A DNA stretch of 10,534 bases from positions 1 to 10,534 of the forward strand of contig CADCTH010000506.1 of NCBI GenBank assembly GCA_902805495.1, in the 5' to 3' direction. Shown one piece after another: positions 1-4,679 of the stretch. The position numbers and the translations under genes are program-made. The DNA comes from an uncultured Actinomycetospora sp. (GTDB lineage: Bacteria > Actinomycetota > Actinomycetes > Mycobacteriales > Pseudonocardiaceae). Under the pieces are notes generated by a model. That model had not been told where the DNA came from and made no database searches. It was given only the letters and a program-made list of their open reading frames with translations. The first letter of the stretch is position 1; every line of letters starts with the position of its first letter.

Positions 1-2
1 CC

Positions 3-593
3 GCCGCGGCCCGGGTCCTCGCGGAGAACGGCGGCGCGTACGTCCCGCCCTACGACCACCCGCACGTCATCGCCGGCCAGGGCACGGTGGGCGCGGAGAT
101 CCTGGCCGACCGCCCGGACGTCGAGCAGGTCGTCGTCCCCGTCGGCGGCGGCGGGCTGATCAGCGGCATCGCCGCCGCGCTGCGCGGCTCCGGGGTGCGG
201 GTGTTCGGGGTCGAGCCGGAGCTCGCCGGCGACGCCGCGGCGAGCAAGCGGGCGGGCGAGCGGGTGCGCTTCCCCCGCGAGCAGGTCGCCGCCACCGCCG
301 CGGACGGGCTGCGTGCCACCGTGCTCGGCGAGCTCACCTGGCCGCACGTGCGCGACCTCGTCGACGACGTGGTCACCGTCGACGAGGAGGCCATCGCCGA
401 CGCCACCCGGTACCTGCACGCCCGCGGGGTGCCGTGCGAGGCGAGCGGCGCGGTGGCGACGGCCGGGTACCGCGCGCTCGGCGGGGCCGACCGCGCGCGG
501 CACACCGTCGCCGTCGTCAGCGGCGGCAACGTCGACCCCGCCTGGCTGGCGCGGGTGCTGGCGGCCGCACCCGGGGTGCCGACGGTCAGCTGA
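3..593 (+). CDS. PLP-dependent threonine/serine dehydratase, 3' part (5' end outside window)
   Basis: C-terminal 196 residues of a fold-type II PLP enzyme that deaminates threonine (or serine) to a 2-oxo acid and ammonia. Visible: the family segment VPPYDHPHVIAGQGTVGAEI at about residues 13-32 of the fragment; the glycine-rich loop GGGGLISG (about 47-54), which binds the cofactor phosphate; and SGGN near the end (about 178-181), whose Ser contacts the pyridine nitrogen. The Schiff-base lysine would lie upstream of the window. The protein stops about 15 residues after SGGN, so there is no ACT-like regulatory domain. It is therefore the short, catabolic/TdcB-like or serine-racemase-like form rather than the long isoleucine-feedback IlvA; which substrate it prefers cannot be told. 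TGA stop at 591-593. Confidence 0.9.
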   Translation, partial: AAARVLAENGGAYVPPYDHPHVIAGQGTVGAEILADRPDVEQVVVPVGGGGLISGIAAALRGSGVRVFGVEPELAGDAAASKRAGERVRFPREQVAATAADGLRATVLGELTWPHVRDLVDDVVTVDEEAIADATRYLHARGVPCEASGAVATAGYRALGGADRARHTVAVVSGGNVDPAWLARVLAAAPGVPTVS

Positions 594-702
594 CCCGCCC
601 GCCCGACGCGCCCGACCGGCGCGCGCGCCGAGCGCACCTCTCGACGCGCGACCCCGACCGGCGGCGTGACACCACGGCGGGGCGTCGCGCACCATAGGGG
701 CC
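594..702. other. Intergenic region between dehydratase and rsiG
   Basis: A 109-base gap. It holds a 14-base perfect palindrome at 617-630 (alternating GC core) that could fold into a short hairpin and end dehydratase transcription, but there is no T-run and alternating GC arises easily in such DNA. Just before rsiG is ACCATAGGGG (691-700), which could serve as a poor ribosome binding site or as part of a -10 for a near-leaderless transcript. No clear -35. Confidence 0.35.
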
Positions 703-1266
703 ATGATCGAGTTCCGCCAGGGTGGTCGTCGACGCCTCGACCGCGTGCTCGACGCCGCCTTCCTCGCGGACCTGGGCACCTGCCCCATGGACGACGTCCG
801 GGCCCGGCGCGACGACGCCGCGCAGGAGGAGACCGACCTGTCCTACCTGCGGCGACTGCTGCACGCGCGGATGGACATCGTGCGCTTCGAGCAGCGGCGC
901 CGGACCGCGCCGCACGGCGAGGACGCGCCGTCGCTGGTCGACGAGCTGCCGCGCATCCTCGCCGACAACGCGCTCGGCCCGTCGGCCGGACGCGGGCGGC
1001 ACCACACCGTGCAGCCCTCGCGCGCCGAGTCGCACCGCCGCCACGTCGAGGCGCTGCTGGCCGACACCGGCCTCTCCGACGTCGCCACGCTCTCCGACGA
1101 CGACCTCACCGCCGCCGCGACGGCCTACGCCGACGAGGAGCGCGCGGTCTCGGAGTTCCGTGGGCGCGTGCAGCAGGTCATGGACGCGTGCAACGACGAG
1201 CTCGGCCGGCGCTACCGCGACGGCTCGGCGTCGGTGGACGACCTCCTGCGCCGCGAGATGCAGTGA
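703..1266 (+). CDS. rsiG: RsiG-family c-di-GMP-binding anti-sigma factor
   Basis: 187 aa, soluble and mostly helical. In Streptomyces, RsiG binds c-di-GMP and, so loaded, sequesters the sporulation sigma factor WhiG; the ligand is held by two helices carrying the signature E(X)3S(X)2R(X)3Q(X)3D. Here the second copy is perfect: E146, S150, R153, Q157, D161, in the helix after YADEERAV. The first copy reads E43, S47, R50, H54, D58, so Q is replaced by H. The N-terminal segment RRRLDRVLDAAFL and EETDLSYLRRLL are also family hallmarks. The middle (about 66-110) is loop-like and rich in Arg/His. The ATG at 703 is needed to keep the conserved N-terminus, although its AGGGG (696-700) sits only 2 bases away. 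Homologues have often been called ABC transporter substrate-binding proteins; there is no signal peptide or transporter feature here. The sigma partner is not in the window and is inferred. Confidence 0.87.
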   Translation: MIEFRQGGRRRLDRVLDAAFLADLGTCPMDDVRARRDDAAQEETDLSYLRRLLHARMDIVRFEQRRRTAPHGEDAPSLVDELPRILADNALGPSAGRGRHHTVQPSRAESHRRHVEALLADTGLSDVATLSDDDLTAAATAYADEERAVSEFRGRVQQVMDACNDELGRRYRDGSASVDDLLRREMQ

Positions 1267-1289
1267 GGACGGGACCACCACAGCGCGCC

Positions 1290-1337
1290 GGAGATCGGTA
1301 GGCAGAGCGACGCAGGAGCGCTGACTGCCGGATCTCC
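1290..1337. terminator. Bidirectional terminator between convergent rsiG and the unknown gene
   Basis: Long imperfect hairpin in the 79-base gap between the two stop codons. GGAGATC (1290-1296) pairs with GATCTCC (1331-1337), GGCAG (1301-1305) with CTGCC (1325-1329), and AGCG (1306-1309) with CGCT (1319-1322), leaving a 9-base loop and small internal loops. No long T-run, as usual for actinomycetes. Position between convergent genes suggests it serves both strands. Confidence 0.6.
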
Positions 1338-1345
1338 TTGCGCGA

Positions 1346-2266
1346 CTAATTGGCTCGTTGGCGGGCGGCGCGGAGGGCCCAGAAGTCGCGGAGGCGCCGG
1401 TAGCTCGCCATCGCCCGCTCCGGGTCGCCGGCGCGCAGCGCCTCGAGCGCCTCGGCGACGTCCTCGGCGGAGGTGTCCGCAGCGAGGGTCTGGTCGTCCA
1501 TCAGCGCGACCAGCCCGCCGTAGTCGAGCTCGACGAGCGCGCCCGGGTCGAAGTGGCGCAGCCAGCGCGCGGTGTCGCGCAGGATCTCGGCCGGCCCGTC
1601 GTCGCCCAGGGTGTCGGCGAGCAGGTCGGCCGCGGCGTCCGCGCGGGCCAGGGCGTCGCCCACCCCGGCACGCCAGTAGCAGCGCCGCGGGGGCGCCTCG
1701 GGCGCGGTGACCGCGTCGTCGCTGGGCAGGACGAGCACCCGCTCGGCCGGGTCGACCAGCGCGAACCACGGCAGCGGCACCGTCCAGTTCGCCGAGATGA
1801 TGTGGGTGGCGCCGTCGCCGAGCTCGGCGACCACCGCCTCGGCCCGCGCGCGGACCACCGACTCCTCGGCGGCGAGCGCCGCGCTGCGCAGCACCGGGGT
1901 CTCGGTGCCGAGGAACCCGACCAGGGCCGCCGCCGCCCGCGGCCGCGTCTCCAGGGGGCAGACGAGCGTCGTCGGTCCGACCGGTTCCTGCCCGGAGCCG
2001 GCGGGCGCGTGGGCCAGGAGCACGTCGGCCGGGACGTCGAGCGGGGTGCCGTCGCTGCGCTCACCGGGCAGCAGCCGCGCCGGGACGCCCAACTGTGCGC
2101 GGAGACACACATCCCGGTCGCGGGCGCCCGCCTCGGCCACCGGAACCGCCCCTCGGGCCAATCCGGCGCGCACCCGCGCGGCCAACGGCGCCCGCAGTGC
2201 ACCCAGCGGCTCGTAGACGCGCAGGTAGCAGACGAAGGGGGCGGGCACGGCCGTCGATCGTGCCAT
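1346..2266 (-). CDS. Conserved actinobacterial protein of unknown function (Rv0811c-position gene)
   Basis: 306 aa, no signal peptide and no clear membrane helix. I recognise it as a protein conserved in actinomycetes next to DUF3073 and purM, but know no function; in mycobacteria I recall Rv0811c occupying this place, from gene order only. Visible: an N-terminal block PFVCYLRVYEPLGAL, a middle block ATHIISANWTVPLPWFALV followed by PAERVLVL, and an alpha-helical acidic C-terminal half containing HFDPGALVELDYGGLVALM. The ATG at 2266 is chosen because it sits just before the conserved PFVCYLRVYEPL; the longer reading frame begins with a GTG at 2311, but the added 15 residues overlap the divergent promoter region of the DUF3073 gene. 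No strong Shine-Dalgarno precedes 2266. TAG stop at 1348-1346. Confidence 0.78.
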   Translation of the reverse strand: MARSTAVPAPFVCYLRVYEPLGALRAPLAARVRAGLARGAVPVAEAGARDRDVCLRAQLGVPARLLPGERSDGTPLDVPADVLLAHAPAGSGQEPVGPTTLVCPLETRPRAAAALVGFLGTETPVLRSAALAAEESVVRARAEAVVAELGDGATHIISANWTVPLPWFALVDPAERVLVLPSDDAVTAPEAPPRRCYWRAGVGDALARADAAADLLADTLGDDGPAEILRDTARWLRHFDPGALVELDYGGLVALMDDQTLAADTSAEDVAEALEALRAGDPERAMASYRRLRDFWALRAARQRAN

Positions 2267-2296
2267 GTCACGTCGCGACCCCGATCGGACACACGG

Positions 2297-2327
2297 TATT
2301 GTCGTGAGCACGAGAGTTACCTCAGAT
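2297..2327 (+). promoter_or_regulatory. Candidate promoter for the DUF3073 gene
   Basis: In the 119-base divergent gap (2267-2385) an unusually AT-containing stretch carries TATTGT (2297-2302), a fair -10 (TANNNT). An alternative reading uses TTGTCG (2299-2304) as a -35 with TCAGAT (2322-2327) 17 bases downstream. Either would give a leader of about 50-80 bases containing the hairpin at 2332-2362. On the minus strand TACCGT (2298-2293) could be the -10 for the divergent unknown gene. All by inspection only. Confidence 0.3.
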
Positions 2328-2331
2328 TTCA

Positions 2332-2362
2332 GGGGGCCGCCGGAGATGCTCCGGCCGCCCCC
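2332..2362 (+). promoter_or_regulatory. Strong leader hairpin of the DUF3073 gene, possible translation switch
   Basis: GGGGGCCGCCGGAG (2332-2345) pairs with CTCCGGCCGCCCCC (2349-2362) across a 3-base ATG loop: 13 of 14 positions pair, with one C-C mismatch (2338/2356). The outermost CCCCC (2358-2362) can instead pair with GGGGG (2374-2378), which is the Shine-Dalgarno core of the DUF3073 gene. The two pairings exclude each other, so the upstream stem would leave the ribosome site free and its loss would let the site be hidden. The pairing is seen in sequence; a regulatory role is inference. Confidence 0.5.
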
Positions 2363-2385
2363 GCCCTGTGCGAGGGGGTCCAGCC

Positions 2386-2580
2386 ATGGGACGCGGACGA
2401 GCCAAGGCCAAGCAGACGAAGGTGGCCCGAGAGCTCAAGTACAGCTCCCCCAACACGGACTTCGACGCGCTGCAGCGCGAGCTGGGCAGCGGCGAGGACC
2501 CGTTCTCCCCCCGCTCCAGCTCCAGCGACGACGAGACGGTCGACCCGCGGTGGGGCGAGTACAGCTACGACGAGCGGTGA
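2386..2580 (+). CDS. DUF3073 small acidic protein (Rv0810c-like)
   Basis: 64 aa. The sequence opens MGRGRAKAKQTKVARELKYS and continues SPNTDFDALQREL, the near-invariant start of the actinobacterial DUF3073 family, whose function is unknown. Residues 1-18 are strongly basic, followed by a helix and a Ser/Asp/Glu-rich tail (SSSSDDE) ending WGEYSYDER. The ATG at 2386 is preferred over the GTG at 2368 in the same frame because it matches the family start and follows GAGGGGG (2372-2378) at a spacing of 7. As I recall, the same gene lies next to purM in mycobacteria (Rv0810c), which supports the call. The leader hairpin at 2332-2362 may control its translation. Confidence 0.92.
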   Translation: MGRGRAKAKQTKVARELKYSSPNTDFDALQRELGSGEDPFSPRSSSSDDETVDPRWGEYSYDER

Positions 2581-2618
2581 CACGCCGCTGACGCGCGTCC
2601 ACCACGGCCACCCGCTCG

Positions 2619-2696
2619 GGGAGCACGAGTGATCGCTCCCGGGGCGGGTATCCGCGCGGGTCGGGCCGCCCACCGGGGGCGCCCGGAGGGTGGGCG
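2619..2696 (+). terminator. Hairpins between the DUF3073 and DUF2945 genes
   Basis: Within the 128-base gap 2581-2708 are two stems. GGGAGC (2619-2624) pairs with GCTCCC (2635-2640) across a 10-base loop. CGCCCACC (2667-2674) pairs perfectly with GGTGGGCG (2689-2696), with a possible competing inner stem CCGGG/CCCGG (2673-2677/2682-2686). The second right arm ends on the first base of the ribosome site of the next gene, so it may act on translation as well as, or instead of, termination. No T-runs; role uncertain. Confidence 0.35.
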
Positions 2697-2708
2697 AAGG
2701 AGCGCGCG

Positions 2709-2930
2709 GTGGCGAAGACGTTCAGCAAGGGCGACGACGTCAAGTGGAACTGGGGCCCCGGCCAGGCCGAGGGCACGGTCGAGGAAGTCCACACCGAGCG
2801 GGTCGAGCGCACGATCGACGGCAAGAAGAAGACCCGCAACGGCTCGGACGACAACCCGGCCTACGTGCTGGAGCAGTCGAACGGGCAGAAGGTGCTGAAG
2901 CTCCACTCCGAGCTCATGCCCGACGACTGA
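2709..2930 (+). CDS. DUF2945 / HVA1-family tudor-like small protein
   Basis: 73 aa. The pattern FSKGDDVKWNWGPGQAEGTV, then TERVERTIDGKKKTRNGSDDNPAY and GQKVLKLHSEL, is that of the DUF2945 (hypervirulence-associated protein, tudor-like beta barrel) family found widely in bacteria and fungi; biochemical function is unknown. The GTG start at 2709 is well supported by GAAGGAG (2696-2702) with a 6-base spacer. No signal peptide or membrane segment, so it should be cytosolic. The TGA stop (2928-2930) is 2 bases before the ATG of the DUF3291 gene, so the two are almost surely one transcript and coupled in translation. Confidence 0.88.
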   Translation: MAKTFSKGDDVKWNWGPGQAEGTVEEVHTERVERTIDGKKKTRNGSDDNPAYVLEQSNGQKVLKLHSELMPDD

Positions 2931-2932
2931 GC

Positions 2933-3409
2933 ATGCAGCTCGCGCAGGTCAACGCCGCGCGGCTGCGCTACCCCGTCGACGACCCCCGGCTCGCGGGGTT
3001 CCGCGCGGTGGTCGAGCGCGTGAACCGGCTCGCCGACGTCACGCCCGGCTTCGTCTGGCGTGACCCCGACGCCCACCGCGCACTCGAGCGGCCCGCCGGG
3101 GCCGGCGAGCTGCTCACGATCGTCAACCTGTCGGTGTGGGAGGACTACGCGTCGCTCCACGGGTTCGTCTACCGCGGTCCCCACGGCCAGCTGGTGCGGC
3201 GCCAGCGCGAGTGGCTGCTCCCCACCAGCGGTCCGACGACCGCGCTGTGGTGGGTCCACGACGGCGAGCGCCCCACCCCCGACGCCGCCCTGGCGCGCCT
3301 CGTCCACCTCAAGACGCACGGCCCCACGCCGCGCGCGTTCAGCGTGAAGCGTCGCTTCGACCCCGACGGTCGCCCCGTCGCGCGCGGTGCGCCGGCGGCG
3401 CGGGCCTGA
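2933..3409 (+). CDS. DUF3291 family protein
   Basis: 158 aa. The opening MQLAQVNAARLRYPVDDPRL, the stretch ADVTPGFVWR, ELLTIVNLSVWEDYASLHGFVY and the segment TSGPTTALWWVHDGERPTPDAALARL together are characteristic of DUF3291, thought to be a dimeric ferredoxin-like alpha/beta barrel related to small monooxygenase-type proteins; no reaction is established. The ATG at 2933 lies 2 bases after the DUF2945 stop and has no Shine-Dalgarno of its own, so translation probably depends on re-initiation. The C-terminal 25 or so residues are a basic, Ala/Pro-rich tail. Convergent with purM, with hairpins between. Confidence 0.87.
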   Translation: MQLAQVNAARLRYPVDDPRLAGFRAVVERVNRLADVTPGFVWRDPDAHRALERPAGAGELLTIVNLSVWEDYASLHGFVYRGPHGQLVRRQREWLLPTSGPTTALWWVHDGERPTPDAALARLVHLKTHGPTPRAFSVKRRFDPDGRPVARGAPAARA

Positions 3410-3427
3410 GCGGGCGAGCCCGACCGG

Positions 3428-3474
3428 GCGAAGGCGTCCCTCGCTGCGTCCCACGCAGGCGAGGCGACCTTCGC
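3428..3474. terminator. Bidirectional hairpin between the DUF3291 gene and purM, possible dispersed repeat
   Basis: GCGAAGG (3428-3434) pairs with CCTTCGC (3468-3474), CCTCGC (3439-3444) with GCGAGG (3459-3464), and TGCGT (3445-3449) with ACGCA (3453-3457), with a 3-base loop, one bulge and one internal loop. It sits between two convergent stop codons and most simply acts as terminator. Its length and GAAGG/CCTTC ends resemble intergenic repeats of Pseudonocardiales as I recall them, which needs a genome-wide count. Confidence 0.5.
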
Positions 3475-3495
3475 TGCACACGGCGACCCCCAGAG

Positions 3496-3516
3496 CGCGG
3501 CGATCTCCTTGCCGCG
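3496..3516 (-). terminator. purM-proximal terminator hairpin
   Basis: Perfect 6-base-pair stem CGCGGC (3496-3501) / GCCGCG (3511-3516) with a 9-base loop, starting 5 bases past the purM stop codon on the minus strand. The loop GATCTCCTT is the same nonamer as at 1331-1339 in the other convergent gap. Confidence 0.45.
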
Positions 3517-3521
3517 ACGGA

Positions 3522-4640
3522 CTAGAACCGCGGGTGATCGCCCCGCAGCACCGCGTGACCCGTGTCCGGCGGGGCGGCGTCGGCCTCGCTCGTGGCCCGC
3601 ACCTCGCCGATCACCCACGACGGCACGTGCTTGGCGGTGAGGACCGCCATCGCGCGGTCGACGTCGTCGGGCGGGAGGACGGCGACCATCCCGACGCCCA
3701 TGTTGAAGGTGCGCTCCATCTCCTCGCGGGTCACGCGGCCGCGGGAGGCGATGAGCTTGAACACCGGAGCCGGGGTCCACGTGGTGCGGTCCAGCTCGGC
3801 GGTGAGGCCGGTGGGCAGCACGCGGGCGAGGTTGGCGCACAGTCCCCCGCCGGTGACGTGCGCGAACGTGCGCACGTCGGTCTCGGCGGCGACGGCCAGG
3901 CAGTCGCGGGCGTAGATGCGGGTGGGCTCGAGCAGCTCGGCGCCGAGCGTGCGGCCGAACTCCTCGACGTGGCCGTCGAGCGACATCCGCCCGATCTCGA
4001 GCAGCACCTGCCGCGCCAACGAGTAGCCGTTGGAGTGCAGGCCCGACGCGGCCATGGCGACGACGGTGTCGCCGGGACGCACGTGGTCGGGCCCGAGCAT
4101 CGCGTCGGCCTCGACGATGCCGACGCCGGTGGCCGACAGGTCGTAGTGGTGGGGCTCCATGACGCCGGGGTGCTCGGCGGTCTCGCCCCCGAGCAGCGCG
4201 CAGCCGGCGAGCCGGCAGCCCTCGGCGATGCCCGAGACGATCTTCTCGACCTTCTCCGGGACGAGCTTGCCGATCGCCAGGTAGTCCTGGAGGAACAGCG
4301 GCTCGGCGCCGCACACGACGAGGTCGTCGACCACCATCGCGACGAGGTCGCGCCCGACGGTGTCGTGTCGGTCGGCGGCCTGGGCGACGGCGAGCTTGGT
4401 GCCGACGCCGTCGGTGGACGCCGCCAGCACCGGCTCGCGGTACTTCCCGGTGCGCAGCGCGAACAGCCCCGCGAACCCCCCGATGCCGCCGAGCACCTCG
4501 GCGCGGGCGGTCGACTTCGCCAGCGGCTTGAGGCGGTCGACCGCGCGCTCGCCGGCCTCGACGTCCACCCCGGCCGCGGCGTAGCTGGCCTGGCCTGCCG
4601 GGCCGGCCTCACGGGTGGCGTCGTCGGGGGCGTGCGTCAT
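3522..4640 (-). CDS. purM: Phosphoribosylformylglycinamidine cyclo-ligase (AIR synthetase)
   Basis: 372 aa cytosolic enzyme of de novo purine synthesis: ATP-dependent closure of FGAM to aminoimidazole ribonucleotide. Visible in order: STDGVGTK (residues 75-82, the signature ATP/substrate loop), LAMVVDDLV-type segment VAMVVDDLVVCGAEPLFLQD, the loop GGETAEHPGVM, ASGLHSNGYSLAR, TGGGL in the second domain, and FNMGVGM near the C-terminus. Length is normal to slightly long, with an N-terminal extension of about 18 residues before SYAAAGVD. The ATG at 4640 has GAGG (4651-4648) 7 bases upstream. It lies 39 bases downstream of the purF stop, as expected for a purF-purM operon. Confidence 0.97.
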   Translation of the reverse strand: MTHAPDDATREAGPAGQASYAAAGVDVEAGERAVDRLKPLAKSTARAEVLGGIGGFAGLFALRTGKYREPVLAASTDGVGTKLAVAQAADRHDTVGRDLVAMVVDDLVVCGAEPLFLQDYLAIGKLVPEKVEKIVSGIAEGCRLAGCALLGGETAEHPGVMEPHHYDLSATGVGIVEADAMLGPDHVRPGDTVVAMAASGLHSNGYSLARQVLLEIGRMSLDGHVEEFGRTLGAELLEPTRIYARDCLAVAAETDVRTFAHVTGGGLCANLARVLPTGLTAELDRTTWTPAPVFKLIASRGRVTREEMERTFNMGVGMVAVLPPDDVDRAMAVLTAKHVPSWVIGEVRATSEADAAPPDTGHAVLRGDHPRF

Positions 4641-4679
4641 CGGCGGGCCTCGCTGGGGGAGTCGGACGGGGACGGGCGT

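Noticed and set aside
617..630. Perfect 14-base GC palindrome after the dehydratase gene as a terminator or operator
   Set aside because: Alternating GC palindromes are frequent by chance here, and there is no T-run or second copy; kept only as a remark in the intergenic entry.
2266..2311. Longer start (GTG 2311) for the unknown minus-strand gene
   Set aside because: The extra residues have no resemblance to the conserved start and cover the divergent promoter region.
1358..2632. 424-codon plus-strand frame over the unknown minus-strand gene and DUF3073 gene
   Set aside because: It overlaps the whole DUF3073 gene in another frame and is antisense to the conserved protein; Gly/Arg-rich with no family features.
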